Positions 1-11,376 of a DNA stretch of 64,000 nt are shown here, piece by piece (the stretch's first letter is position 1; each line of letters opens with the position of its first letter). A program made the translations under genes and the position numbers. The notes under the pieces are model-generated. The model made no database searches. It was given only the letters and a program-made list of their open reading frames with translations, and was not told the origin of the DNA. Origin of the DNA: Megalobrama amblycephala (lineage: Eukaryota; Chordata; Actinopteri; Cypriniformes; Xenocyprididae); assembly GCF_018812025.1 (NCBI RefSeq), contig NC_063050.1, positions 8,371,539 to 8,435,538 of the forward strand, written 5' to 3'.

Positions 1-467
1 TTGGGTTGGATTAACTAGTGGCGAAATAGTAACAAAAAGTCCACTTACCGAAATCCCGCTGCTTACTAGACGGTTAACCAAATTCTCCTCCTTTACGAAA
101 ACCACCACAGCTTTGTTCATCCTTGATGCTGAAGAGATGTTTTCATATCAAACTTGTTCTCCAATTGACAATAAAACTTCCTCCACCGCCACACTTGATT
201 CAACCTCACACCTAACTCCGTGACGGAGTGATAGTGGCGCTGGCGCCTCTCCACCCTCCGGCCGAGACGCCATCTCAACGCCGTCAACACTCCTCCCGAC
301 GACGCTCCAAACAATCTACCAAACCAATCCAAACTACCACACTGTACTTCCTAGATTATCACTTAGTGATCCCCAAAAGTTAGAAGAAAGAAGAAAAAAA
401 AAAAACATTCATTCACTCTCTCCACGTGAACACTCTCACAAACACCCAAACACTCCCAGCATGCACC

Positions 468-469
<2 letters not shown>
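1..469 (-). mobile_element. LINE-A (Tx1-like) 5' end, copy 1, cut by window edge
   Basis: Read on the minus strand, this is the start of a Tx1-like LINE ORF1 followed (towards 469) by its GC-rich 5'UTR. The segment around 20-125 translates to an MNKAVVVF-like start followed by a valine-rich stretch, and matches the same region of the better preserved copy at 24000-24170. The 5'UTR differs clearly from that copy, so the two look like separate insertions. The rest lies left of the window. A (GA)n tract follows directly. Confidence 0.7.

Positions 470-513
<44 letters not shown>
470..513. repeat. (GA)n microsatellite between two LINEs
   Basis: About 44 nt of pure GA. It separates the 5' end of LINE-A (left) from the 3' end of LINE-B (right), both on the minus strand, so it is the shared insertion target of both. 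Confidence 0.95.
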
Positions 514-516
<3 letters not shown>

Positions 517-1236
517 TGAATTTTAAGTTAACCTTTATTATTATAAAAGATTTACTATTATTACAAAAAATACAAATGATTTATATAAACAAAAAACTTT
601 TTTCTTGTCTTCCAAATTACCAGTTGTGCAGTGCCAGATGAAAAATTCATTAAAACCGACACATTTTTCTTTTGAGCTGAACTTTGGCCCAAAAATGAAC
701 AATTGTAAAGAAAATTCTTCACCCAGAGACAAGAACCAATTACTTAATAAACCAAAAAGATTACTTAATCATGAATACTGTACAAAAAGATGAAAAACTG
801 ACTCTTACAATGATGGAGGAAAATATATATCCATGGCCCTCCACTCATTCATTTAGGACAATTTCATAGTCTGCTCTCAAGTCCTTGAATATCTCTGCAG
901 TTCACTGTTATAAAAAATGGATTGATTTCACACCACTTCTTTGGCTCAAATCTCACACATTACTTCTCAGGATATGTCCCAGCTTATTACACCCAGCCGC
1001 TGACAGTCGAGCTCACTTATATTCAGAGGACAACAGTCTTGAAGGTAAAAAGGAGTTCAAAAATAATGGCTCCTCTAATAACCAAGACCAGCAGGAGTAT
1101 TAGATGGTCTTGATACAACAAAAACCTTCCAGGCCTCCAGCACAGATCTATAAAGACGGAAGATCCACCATTTCAGGCTCTTTCAGCTGCTCTCTTTTTC
1201 CTCTATTTTTTCAATACTTTCTAACTACAGTAAGTG

Positions 1237-2187
1237 TTATATACAGTGTTATATACAGTAAGAATATAAACCTAACAGATCACTCAGATCATCAGGATCA
1301 AGTCATTTAGAAATACCAAGGGTTCACTCAAAGCAAGGAGAGTCTGCTTTTAGCTGTTATGCCAGCCGCAGCTGGAACCAGCTTCCAGAACAGATCAGGT
1401 GTGCTCCAACAGTAGCCACATTCAAATCCAGACTCAAAACACATCTTTTTACCTATGCATTTGCTGATTGAGCACTGTGCTATGTCCGAACTGTTTGCAT
1501 TTTATTTTATACGTATTATCTTTTTATTCTTTTAAATTCCTTTTCCTGTTTTTATTTCATTTTTAATGTATTTTATATCTTTTACGTATCATCTTGTTTT
1601 CTGACTTTTAATGCATTTTAAATATTGCTGTCTGGTTGAAAGAGCTGGGAGAATTAGGAAGAAAGCATTTGTGATTAGGTTAAAATTTGGTATTAACCAT
1701 GGGGAAATTTGAGCTGTGGTGCATGGTTAAGATATCTCTGGATTACAGTCAGGACACTTTCCAAAGGGGGAAATTTCCAAAGGGGAAATTTGAACTGTGT
1801 TGCATAGATAAGATATCTCCGGAAGGGGGGATTAGGGCTGTGTGGTGCAGTTTGAGATGTCTTGGCAAAAGGGGAGATTGAAACTTTGTGTATCAGTTTG
1901 AAGTGCCTTAACAGGTAGCAGTCCTGTCGTGTGAGGAAGATCCATTCAGATCTGCTCTGATGGATAGATCCATTTAGATCCACTCTGATGGACAACAACA
2001 ACAACAACAACAACAAAAAACTCCCTGAGACTTCCTAGCTCATCCATCCAGATAGCAAAATTCTCTGTTTTTACTGTTATTTCTATTCCTTATGTTCTAT
2101 TTTTATTATTCTTCTTTATGTAAAGCACTTTGAATTACCATTGTGTATGAAATGTGCTATACAAATAAAATTGCCTTGCCTTGCCTT
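1237..2187 (+). mobile_element. LINE-D copy, 5'-truncated CR1/L2-type LINE
   Basis: From 1262 it is nearly identical to 11168-12091, the 3' end of the long LINE-D: the last RT codons (HLFTYAFAD, stop near 1470), a 3'UTR and a terminal TTGCC repeat. The uninterrupted sequence is seen at about 24840-24860, so this is an insertion into LINE-B. The left 25 nt include a short duplication (ttatatacag twice) that may be insertion filler. Confidence 0.85.
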
Positions 2188-2261
2188 GCTTCTTTTGACA
2201 GAACCGCTTCTTTTCGCTCAAAAGATCAACCCTCACAGTCTTCTGAAGAAAAGTAACTGAC

Positions 2262-3455
2262 TGACTGATTGATAAATAAACTACAGCTCGTACAAAATGC
2301 AGCAGCTAGAGTTCTTACTAGAACAGGAAGTATAACCATATTAGCCCAATTCTGTCATCACTGCATTGGCTTCCTGTTAAACATCGTATAGATTTTAAAA
2401 TCTTGCTAATTACTTACAAAGCACTAAATGGTTTAGCTCCCCAGTACCTAAGTGAGCTCTAAATGCATTATAGTCCTTCACGTTAATTGTGATCTCAGAA
2501 TTCAGGCCAGCTGATAATACCTAGAATATCAAAATCAACTGAAGGCGGCAGATCCTTCTCCTATTTGGCACCTAAACTCTGGAACAATCTTCCTAGCATT
2601 GTTCGGGAAGCAGACACACTCTGTCAGTTTAAATCTAGACTAAAAACGCATCTCTTTAACCTGGCATACACATAACACATTATCAATTTATATTTTCAAA
2701 TCCGTTAAAGGATTATTAGGCTGCATAATTAGGTCAGCCGGAACCGGGAACACTTCCTATAACACCAGATGTACTCGTTACATCAGAAAAAGAATGGCAT
2801 CTACGCTAATATTAGTCTTTCTGTTTATCCCGAGGTTTACCGTAGTCAACCGGATCCGGGCCGTATCCAGCTGAGACCGAGGACCGGCGCCTTGACACGA
2901 CCACAATGCAGCCCTAAAGTATCAGCAGAGATCGAGTCAACTGGATCATCCACTGTGAAGACCTCATCAACACGACAGCCAGTGCCACAGTTCCTCAACA
3001 AACCGTCCATACCGGCGTGATGAATACGATCCTCAACTGGATGGAACTGAAATAAATACTTTGAATGTTGCGATCCTATCAGACTTATGATAGTAACCTG
3101 ATTGTAACAAAGCACTGTTCGCCAGAGGAGAACTGGCCCCCCGACTAAGCCTGGTTTCTCCCAAGGTTTTTTTCTCCATTTTAACACCTGTTTGCCACTT
3201 GTTTGCCACCTGATGTCACCTGTTGGAGTTTGGGTTCCTTGCCGCTGTCGCCTTTGGCTTGCTTAGTTGGGGACACTTGACATTTGATATTCAACAGTAT
3301 TCTTGACATTTATTCAACAGTGCTTTGATCTGCCTGCCTTGACACTATTATTTAAGAGCTGCTGTGCAGCAAAAATTATGTACCAGTTATCAATGTAAAG
3401 CTGCTTTGACACAATCTGCATTGTAAAAAGGGCTATATAAATAAAGGTGACTTGA
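2262..3455 (+). mobile_element. LINE-E copy, 5'-truncated L2-type LINE
   Basis: Positions 2278-2672 encode the last part of an L2-type RT (KHRIDFKILL-like, then a THLFNLAYT end), with stops. A 3'UTR follows, ending in tataaataaaggtgacttgac, the same tail type as the LINE at 39036-44045. The empty site is visible at about 24920 (aagtaactgactttac), so this inserted into LINE-B after duplication of the unit. Confidence 0.85.
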
Positions 3456-3864
3456 CTTTACAAATTTCTCTACATCAGGAAAAAATTCCCCAACATCAAC
3501 CTATTATCTAGAAACTGATCAATTTCAAATAAAAGTATACAAGGAGAGATCCTTCTGAGGATCTTGAGAGTTCTCACTGTGAGTCCATATGCTGCACAGA
3601 AGCAGATTCATCAGGTCAACTCTTCTCTAACCCGCACTGATCAGCACTAGTACTTCAACACATTCTCATCACATTCATTGTCCTGTTCAACCACTAAATG
3701 CTCTTTACCTTTATCAGCATTATCAGTCTCCTCCTGACCTGTACAGAAGTAGCCTGAGCATCAGCCTCTATCCCTGGGCCAACATCACAGCATTCAAAGC
3801 ACCACAAATTCACATAAATCACATATGATCCTCCTTCATGTTTTATTTGAAAGGAGACTGTAAC

Positions 3865-4125
3865 CAATTTAGCACATGTACGTCTGCAAGATGTCTGTTA
3901 ATGATCACTTCATCTGGAAAGCATCTGCTGTGTACAAACAGCTGATAGACATCTTTAAGATGTCTGTTTTACATACACTCTATCATAAACATCCTAAAGA
4001 CAGCTTCTAAACGTCTATTTGACATCTGACAGGAACGTCCAATTGCAGATGAGTAAACACTCAAAAAATATGTCTTCCAGTGTAAACATGTACATCAAAT
4101 AGACGTCTCTGAGATGTATGTGTGC
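3865..4125. mobile_element. MITE inside LINE-B ORF1
   Basis: About 255 bp with imperfect terminal inverted repeats: agcacatgtacgtctgcaag at the left and gatgtatgtgtgct at the right. It sits between ORF1 codons for FLKSPD and those for SFQMKHEGG, so it breaks ORF1. The same insert is present in the other LINE-B copies (25340-25588 and 31395-31400; 44870-45110), so it was in the common ancestor. The superfamily is not assigned. Confidence 0.6.
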
Positions 4126-4574
4126 TATCAGGGTACCATCAGGTGATTTTAAAAACATGTAAACCTGTCTCCTATAAGACATAACATGCTTCAATGCCAG
4201 GTTTTTACACACCAGAGAAATCACTCTGAAGTCTGAACAGACTCGCAATCCCGTCAAAGCGCAGTAATTCATGCTCTGATACGTCATCAGAGATTTGAAA
4301 TCACTACTTTACTAGATGTACAGTATATGTAGCCCTGTGTCAGTCACTTGATTAATAAGATGTTATTAATTCTGGAAATATTCTTATGGCCTTCATTCTC
4401 TAGAACATCCTCCACCATCACTCTGTTCTCCAGCACACACCTAAAGCCACTGCACAGAGAAATGGATGGTGTCTCTGTGTGGATCCCCATCCTCCTATCC
4501 TCCTATCCTCTTACACTACTCACACTTTTCTCACAAAAATTGTATCAATACCAAACCATGCAAAAGAAAAAGAA

Positions 4575-4578
<4 letters not shown>

Positions 4579-4621
<43 letters not shown>
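4579..4621. repeat. (GA)n microsatellite at LINE-B 5' side
   Basis: Pure GA tract between the 5' end of LINE-B and the IgR spacer. With the tract at 470-513 it shows that LINE-B is flanked by the same repeat on both sides. Confidence 0.95.
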
Positions 4622-4624
<3 letters not shown>

Positions 4625-5158
4625 TGGTGAACATTCACAGTTTCACTCTTGCTCAACACTGCTCTCACCCACAACCTCCAGCATGCATGTGTGTATTAAT
4701 AAAGAGGGAAGTCAAACTATTTCTTCACACAGGCTTCACATGAACACACAGACGCAGAACAAACGTGTGCAGATAAAACTCATGTTATTTTACAGAGATT
4801 GTCACAGAATAATTCTATTATTTAAAAGGCTTAGTTTTATGTTTTTCCAGAACTGTAACATTTAATGTTTTAACAGATTGAAGCTTTTTTTCAGTGTATC
4901 ACCTTCATTTTAAAGATACTGACGTTGAAAACAGCAGCGGTTCCCATAGTAACTGTATAAACAGTGCAGACTGATTAATTTAGCTCTTAAATGATGTCAT
5001 CTTTAGCTGTGCACTGATACATCAGTTATAGATTTATTGTATTTCTAGATTTACTGATTTGTATGTGATCTTTCTCCCCAGTGTGATCTTTAATAATTGT
5101 ATCTAGTATGAGACAAAATGCTTTTGGCTTAATTAACTTTTTGCCTATTGCAGTAAAG

Positions 5159-5213
<55 letters not shown>

Positions 5214-5514
5214 AAAAAAGAACTTGAGAGTATAGATGGATTATTTGGTCAGTTTGAGCTCTACATAATAACAGTGGCTCAACCAATGGAGTGATTATGG
5301 GGCGGGGCTATCAGTTTGTCTGACCAATGAAATGATAGTCATCAGTGTTTGAATCATGTTTGAAAACAGTCATTTGTAATTGTGTTTGAAGACACTAGTG
5401 ACCCATAAAATAAACACTTCACCTTTAAACCAGAAAATGAACGTTTTACCTCAGATTGAATCAAGATGCTCCAAAAACAGAGAAAACAATATGAGTGCTT
5501 ATGAGTGAGATCAC
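4622..5514. repeat. Duplicated spacer copy 1 between IgR units
   Basis: Non-coding unit repeated at 31868-32680, 36063-36600 (partial) and 45613-47650. It contains a (GAAA)n tract at about 5157-5217, a GC box (ggggcggggc, near 5300) and inverted CCAAT-like sequence (gaccaatgaaatg). It lies just beyond the polyadenylation site of the minus-strand IgR gene. No gene was recognised in it. Confidence 0.8.
5157..5217. repeat. (GAAA)n microsatellite
   Basis: Tetranucleotide tract conserved in position in every spacer copy but with different lengths (about 32335-32385, 36247-36306, 46089-46147). Confidence 0.95.
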
Positions 5515-5520
5515 TTTATT
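5515..5520 (-). terminator. IgR-1 polyadenylation signal
   Basis: AATAAA on the minus strand, about 220 nt after the stop codon of the last IgR-1 exon. Equivalent signals are at 32692-32697, 36600-36605 and 47649-47654 in the other units. Confidence 0.55.
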
Positions 5521-5737
5521 TTTATATTGCTTTTCACATTCACTATTGCTTCGAAGCAGCTTTACAAAAAATCACAAATTACTGTCTTAAATCCACAAGT
5601 GAGCAACTGCAGCAAGCAAAAACTAAAAATAATAAAAAACTTATTAAATGTTTCAAGAACATCTGTTTAGACAGTATTTGGTGCTCAATGTTAATCTTGA
5701 ACTGTTTACTGCACATCTGTCTGACCAGATAAATCAA

Positions 5738-5838
5738 TCACTTTATACACATTCTCAGATGTTGAGATTCAACTGATGATGATGATGAAGATGATGATGA
5801 TGAAGAAGATGATGATGATGATGTAGTTTCTGGAAAGC
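5738..5838 (-). CDS. IgR-1 last exon with poly-serine run
   Basis: The acceptor is tatatag. The phase-1 frame gives FPETT, about 16 serines from (TCA)n, then VESQHLRMCIK and stop. The run is an in-frame microsatellite and its length differs between units. No hydrophobic membrane segment is encoded. Confidence 0.55.
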
Positions 5839-6142
5839 CTATATATAAAACAATGAAATAATGAATTTCTAAAGGATGTTTTTTCACACCCAGAATTTGA
5901 CACACTTTTCTCATGATACAGACACTTGTTACTGATGTCATTCACACACTCACTACCCAGAATTCATGTTTGCTGACACACAAACACTTAGAAAAAAAGA
6001 GTTGCGAGTTTGTTTGATTTCACACTGAATAATACAGTACATAATGTTACTGGATGAACACCATTTACTGCAGTTAAAACACTGTAGTAATACAAATTCA
6101 TTATTTTAATTGCATTATGGTTAATATCAGTGAGAAAATCAC

Positions 6143-6475
6143 CTGTACCTGTACCATGGATCAGGACTCGTGTGATGAAGCTCTTGTGTCCTTGATCAGA
6201 CTGAACTCCACACCAGTATTCTGAATGTTGTTCAGTCACATGACTGATGCTTCCCGTCAGGAGCTGCTCTTCTCTGTCATCATACAGCTGGATCTTTCCC
6301 TCAGGACTCCATCTTCTGCTCTCCTTCACAGACGTCTCTTCAGCACAAAGATCAGCTCCAGATCTCCAGCAGAGAAACTTCACATCACTAATGTGGGATT
6401 GTGGGTATTTGCAGCTGATGTTCACAGATCCTCCTGCAGCAGCTGATAGACTGATGCTCTTCACACAACAAGCAT
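6143..6475 (-). CDS. IgR-1 exon D3, V-type Ig domain
   Basis: Acceptor ctgaaacag; donor at ACAG/gtgatt (an alternative 6 nt upstream). It encodes LSAAAGGSVNISCKY, then FLCWRSGADLC and EYWCGVQSD, so both the canonical and the extra cysteine pair are kept. One change stands out: EQHSEYWC where the other units have EQDSEYWC. Confidence 0.75.
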
Positions 6476-6760
6476 CTGTTTCAGATCCAAATCAAGTGCT
6501 TTGCTACTGTTCGGACGCTCTTGCTTACAGCTCCGCGCTTTGCTCTATTGCTTTTATATTTTATCTCCTCATTTTAACTACAGCAAATCAGCACAGTGCT
6601 CAAACAACAAATCTTGGCACCAACATTCTTTTTAACTGGAAGAATTGCTACAGAAAAGGGGAATTTTTATCCAACCAGCCTCCCACTGACGGCAGCCATC
6701 AGCTTACATTCCGGAGAAGGAAAAACACAGCTGCCTACATCCAAAAGGATTAGAAATAAT

Positions 6761-8362
6761 ATGCCTCCTCTGGTTGAAGAATCTACCTGCTGCACAAACT
6801 GCCACAGACTTCTACAAAAGATTGCAGTTCTTGAAACAAAGTTACTTGCGGGACTACCAAACGAGACGGAACACACAACAGAGCTTTATCATGGACATCC
6901 TCAGCACACAGCCGGTGAGTCCCATGAATCTAATGCTCCTAAACAGACCGTACTGAGTGCCGAAATTGGTCAACAAATTAATCGATGGCACAAACAGGGA
7001 GCGAGACCCAAAGGCACTCGAGACATCAGATTGTCACAAGTATCACATATTAATGCAGTAGCATCCTCTACCCCAAACACTAGCTCCCTACCACCTCCAA
7101 TACATCTGGAGAACAGATTTGAAGTGTTAATGAATGTGGGTGAGGAATCCCCAAACATGATAAATGTGGGTATGGAATCCCCAAACATGATCGGACACAG
7201 ATCAAATCAGCCAGCAGCTAACACCGATGCTAACTGCCGCTCAAGGTTGAACAGTCAGCGGCACTCGGCTCAGAGAGCAGCCGAGCCCAGGACTCTGATA
7301 GTGGGTGACTCTATTATCAGAAACATTAGCAGCAGGGATACAACTACATGCTGCCTTCCACAAGCAACAGTTTCTGATGTAAACAGGGAACTTAAGAGCA
7401 TTCTGATGAAATATAAGACTGAAAATCGACTAATCATCCATGTGGGGAAGAATGATATTCGGAAGGAGCAGTCAGAACTCCTTAAAAGGGATTTCAATGA
7501 ACTTTTTGAAATGCCTAGAAGACTAAAAGTTCAGTCGTTCATCAGTGGACCACTCCCAGCAAGAGGAACAAATAGATTTACACGGTTGCTTGGGCTTAAC
7601 ACATGGCTGCAAAAAACCTGCAACTTAAAGGGACTGAATTTCATCGACAACTTCAATCTGTTCTGGAGTCAGAGACAACTGTTCACTCATGATGGCCTGC
7701 ACCCAAACAAACTGGGCTCAAGAGTGCTAAAGGACAATATCTACTTCTCCCTCCATCATCCTTCAGCAGTGTGTGCCAACCTGAATGGCGCAAACACACC
7801 TGGACAGAGTACAACTGACCACAGGACTTCATTTCAACACCTGAATGGACATGCGGTTGACACATCCCACAAGGTCAATGATAACACCATGCAGCCACAA
7901 CAACCACTGCTCACGAACACAATCCTGACTGAGCCCTGCCCACAGAGCTCACCGAGAGACAGTGACGTGTTAGAACTGCTCCAAGATTCAGCACCCAAGG
8001 ACGACTTTCGGGAAAACAGCCAGGGAAACCAGGACAATATATTACAGCCTCCGGTAACACCAGAGCAACAGCCCCTCTCACCGGACACGTTATCCCTCTC
8101 TCCAGCATCCCCTCTTCTGTGCTTCTCAGAGAAAATGGAGGAACTGGTGTATGCTGGAACCAAACTCTCCCACTCTTTTGCTGCGAGCCCCCAGATATCA
8201 ACAAAAAAGCGTCAAGCCCCGAAACCACCAAAGCCTGTGGGCCCAGCTCGCCCTCCTCCTCCTCCTGCGAGAGCTCTTCGGCCCCTGCCACAACGCCAGG
8301 GCCCTCAACCTCCTCCATCTGTTCTAGGTGAATCAAAAACAACCGATAACAGCTCTCAGTGA
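6761..8362 (+). CDS. LINE-D ORF1: coiled-coil and SGNH-esterase-like protein
   Basis: The frame is open from 6596. The ATG at 6761 (MPPLVEESTCC) is preferred because it starts a CxxC plus coiled-coil segment typical of CR1/L2 ORF1. The middle holds the SGNH blocks: IVGDSIIRN (Ser block), IHVGKNDIR (usual form HVGTND) and THDGLHPNKLG (Asp-His block). The C terminus is rich in proline (KPPKPVGPARPPPPP). About 533 residues, with no internal stop. In this family ORF1 proteins bind the element RNA; the esterase role is not settled. ORF2 begins within a few nt of the TGA, which suggests termination-reinitiation. Confidence 0.8.
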   Translation: MPPLVEESTCCTNCHRLLQKIAVLETKLLAGLPNETEHTTELYHGHPQHTAGESHESNAPKQTVLSAEIGQQINRWHKQGARPKGTRDIRLSQVSHINAVASSTPNTSSLPPPIHLENRFEVLMNVGEESPNMINVGMESPNMIGHRSNQPAANTDANCRSRLNSQRHSAQRAAEPRTLIVGDSIIRNISSRDTTTCCLPQATVSDVNRELKSILMKYKTENRLIIHVGKNDIRKEQSELLKRDFNELFEMPRRLKVQSFISGPLPARGTNRFTRLLGLNTWLQKTCNLKGLNFIDNFNLFWSQRQLFTHDGLHPNKLGSRVLKDNIYFSLHHPSAVCANLNGANTPGQSTTDHRTSFQHLNGHAVDTSHKVNDNTMQPQQPLLTNTILTEPCPQSSPRDSDVLELLQDSAPKDDFRENSQGNQDNILQPPVTPEQQPLSPDTLSLSPASPLLCFSEKMEELVYAGTKLSHSFAASPQISTKKRQAPKPPKPVGPARPPPPPARALRPLPQRQGPQPPPSVLGESKTTDNSSQ

Positions 8363-8365
8363 TGT

Positions 8366-9262
8366 GTGTCGGGTCCCCGCTATGATAACATTGACTTTAT
8401 CAAAAGTTTACATAACAACCGGGAACCCAGTGTGCCTGTTGCTTTCTCTATTTCTGTTTTATTATGTGATAGAAAGCCTAAGGCCTTCTCAAATTGTTTG
8501 GCAAACCCATTTAATCTGCTGCCTATTACACGTCAAACTAAGATTACTGTAGAGACAGAAAGTAAGAATGTTAAGTTAGCACTTTTAAACATCCGCTCAC
8601 TTAAAAATAAATCACTTCTAGTCAATGACTTAATAACCACAAACAACCTAGATTTTATTCTTCTAAATGAAACATGGCTTGAAGACAGCTGCAGTGCAAC
8701 AATCCTGAATGAAACAGCCCCTCCTAACTTTACTTTTATGAGTGTCTGCAGAGCTGTTAGGAGAGGTGGAGGTGTTGCTGCTCTATTTAAAGATGTCTAT
8801 CAATGCAAGCAAGTGTCATTTGGTGATTACTTGTCTTTCGAATACTTGGGTATTGTGTTAAAAGGTGCTCCTCGCATTCTACTTATAGTTATTTACAGGC
8901 CTCAAAAATACTCTCCAGCCTTTGTGGAGGACTTTACAGAACTGTTATCAGCAATTTCCTCTGAGTTTGACTGTTTTGCTATTACTGGGGACTTTAACAT
9001 CCACATAGAAAATGCAGAATCCAATATGTCAAAAGATATCCTAACAGTTTTGAATACTTTTGATCTGACTCAGCATGTACATGGACCTACACATAATCGT
9101 GGACACACTCTCGATTTAATTATCAGTAAGGGTCTAAACGTCTCATCCATTGTCATTAAGGATGTAGCGCTATCTGATCATTTCTGTATTTTCTTTGATA
9201 TATTGATCTCTCCAACTGTTGAAGCTAGATCTGTCTCGGTCAAAAAGCGATGCTTAAATTAG
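8366..9262 (+). pseudogene. LINE-D ORF2, endonuclease part
   Basis: APE-type endonuclease with LLNIRSLKNKS, LLNETW, a GGGVAALF strand, ITGDFNIH and a final LSDHFCIFF, so the catalytic blocks are all present. A TAG at 9260-9262 separates it from the RT part in the same direction. Its job in the element is to nick the target site before target-primed reverse transcription. Confidence 0.85.
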
Positions 9263-9280
9263 AATACTAGTGCACTGTTT

Positions 9281-11376
9281 ATGAAGGCTATATCTTCAAC
9301 ACCAAGCATATCTGCAGACTCTGTTGATTTTCTCCTTGATTCTTTTAACTCAAAAGTACAGAACGTTATTGATAACATTGCTCCTGTGAAAGTCAGGAAG
9401 AAAAGTGGCAGACAAAAAGCACCGTGGAGAAACTCAACAACAGTGCAAAATATGAAAAGACAATGCAGAAAAGCTGAGCGCATGTGGCGAAAGACAAAAC
9501 TCGAAATCCATTATCACATCTATAAAGATATTCTTCATGCTTTCAATGTGGAACTAGGCAAAGCTAGACATACCTTCTTCTCAAATATTATAAACAGAAA
9601 CCTAAACAACACCCGCAATCTTTTTGCTACTGTAGAGAGACTAACAAACCCCCCAAGTCAGATCCCCAGTGACATGCTCTCAGACAGCAAATGCTGTGAG
9701 TTTGCTTCCTTCTTCTCTTAGAAAATTAATAATATCAGAAAGGCGATCAGCACATCCTTGAGCTGCACCGGGGTAAAACAGATCAGATCACAACCTCAGA
9801 AAGCAGCTATTATGTCTGTTTTCGAAGCAATTGATGGTAAAATTTTGGAAGAAACAGTACAGCACCTTAAAACATCAACCTGCGCCCTTGACACACTTCC
9901 CGCATCTTTTTTCAAAAGCGTGTTTAACTGTTTAGAAGCAGATCTCCTAGAAGTGGTAAACGCCTCACTTCTCTCTGGGACTTTTCCAAAATCCCTGAAA
10001 ACTGCAGTTGTTAAGCCCCTCCTGAAAAAGAGCAATCTGGATAACACCATATTGAGCAACTACAGACCAATCTCAAATCTTCCTTTCATAGGCAAGATCA
10101 TTGAAAAAGTTGTTTTCAATCAGCTGAACAAGTTCTTAAGCTTGAATGGATATTTTGACAACTTTCAATCTGGTTTCCGACCGCATCACAGCACAGAGAC
10201 AGCACTCATAAAGATAATAAATGATATTCGCCTAAACACAGATACAGGTAAATTATCAGTGCTGGTTCTTCTCGATCTCAGTGCTGCGTTTGACACTGTC
10301 GATCACAACATTCTTCTTGACAGGCTGGAAAACTGGGTTGGGCTTTCTGGGATGGTCCTTAAATGGTTCAGGTCATACTTAGAAGGGAGAGGTTATTATG
10401 TGAGTATCTTTGACCATAAGTCTGAGTGGACATCCATGACATGCGGAGTCCCTCAAGGTTCAATACTCACACCCCTCCTGTTCAACCTATATATGCTGCC
10501 ACTGAGCCAAATAATGAGAAAGAACCAAATTGCATATCACAGCTATGCAGATGACACCCAGATTTACCTAGCCCTATCACCTAACGACTACAGCCCCATT
10601 GACTCCCTGTGCCAATGCATTGACGAAATTAAAAATTGGATGTGCCTAAACACCTTCAGTTAAACAAAGACAAAACTGAAGTCATTGCATTTGGAAACAA
10701 AGATGAAGTTCTCAAAGTGAACACGTACCTTCACTCTAGGGGTCAAACAACTAAAAATCAAGTCAGGAATCTTGGTGTGATTTTGGAGTCAGACCTGAGT
10801 TTCAGTAGCCATGTAAAGACAGTAACTAAATCAGCATATTATCATCTCAAAACTATTGCAAGAATTAGATGCTTTGTCTCCAGTCAAGACTTAGAGAAAC
10901 TTGTTCATGCTTTCATCACCAGCAGGGTGGATTATTGTAATGGGCTCCTCACTGGTCTTCCCAAAAAGACCATAAGACAGCTGCAGCTCGTACAGAACGC
11001 TGCTGCCAGGATTCTGAGCAGAACCAGAAAACATGAACACATCACACCAGTCCTCAGGTCCTTGCACTGGCTTCCAGTTGCATTTAGAATTGATTTTAAA
11101 GTACTGTTACTTGTTTATAAATCACTCAATGGCCTAGGACCTCAATACATTGCAGATATGCTCATAGAATATAAACCTAACAGATCACTCAGATCATCAG
11201 GATCAAGTCATTTAGAAATACCAAGGGTTCACTCAAAGCAAGGAGAGTCTGCTTTTAGCTGTTATGCCAGCCGCAGCTGGAACCAGCTTCCAGAACAGAT
11301 CAGGTGTGCTCCAACAGTAGCCACATTCAAATCCAGACTCAAAACACATCTTTTTACCTATGCATTTGCTGATTGA
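9281..11376 (+). pseudogene. LINE-D ORF2, reverse transcriptase part
   Basis: CR1/L2-type RT in three frames: 9281-9721 (linker region), 9758-10663 and 10636-11376. Motifs include [56 protein letters not shown] and the catalytic YADDTQIYL. Breaks are a TAG near 9719 and a frameshift near 10655. The C-terminal part ends HLFTYAFAD. The element cannot make a single full ORF2 product as it stands. Confidence 0.85.

Larger units (their letters stand above)
514..4578 (-). mobile_element. LINE-B copy 1: short Tx1-like derivative, split by two LINE insertions
   Basis: The left edge is the LINE 3' end (aatttgaattttaagttaac type), directly on the (GA)n tract. The right edge (about 4380-4570) holds the ORF1 start region, reading DVLENEGHKNIS on the minus strand. 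Position 4120-4300 encodes an ORF1 piece with SYRRQVYMFLKSPD, and 3700-3870 the region before a zinc knuckle (GGSYVIYVNLWCFEC). No endonuclease or RT core is present. Removing the insertions at 1237-2187 and 2262-3455 leaves about 1.9 kb, similar to other copies in the window, so the internal deletion is ancestral. It belongs to the duplicated IgR unit. Confidence 0.75.

Noticed and set aside
426..641. Plus-strand frame with Arg-Glu repeats near the start
   Set aside because: It is the translation of the (GA)n tract running into a LINE 3' end. Similar frames at 4348-4865 and 45326-45746 have the same cause.
6225..6446. Plus-strand frames over the D3 exons (also 18954-19365 and 37317-37728)
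   Set aside because: They are antisense to conserved Ig exons with correct splice sites and cysteine patterns on the minus strand.
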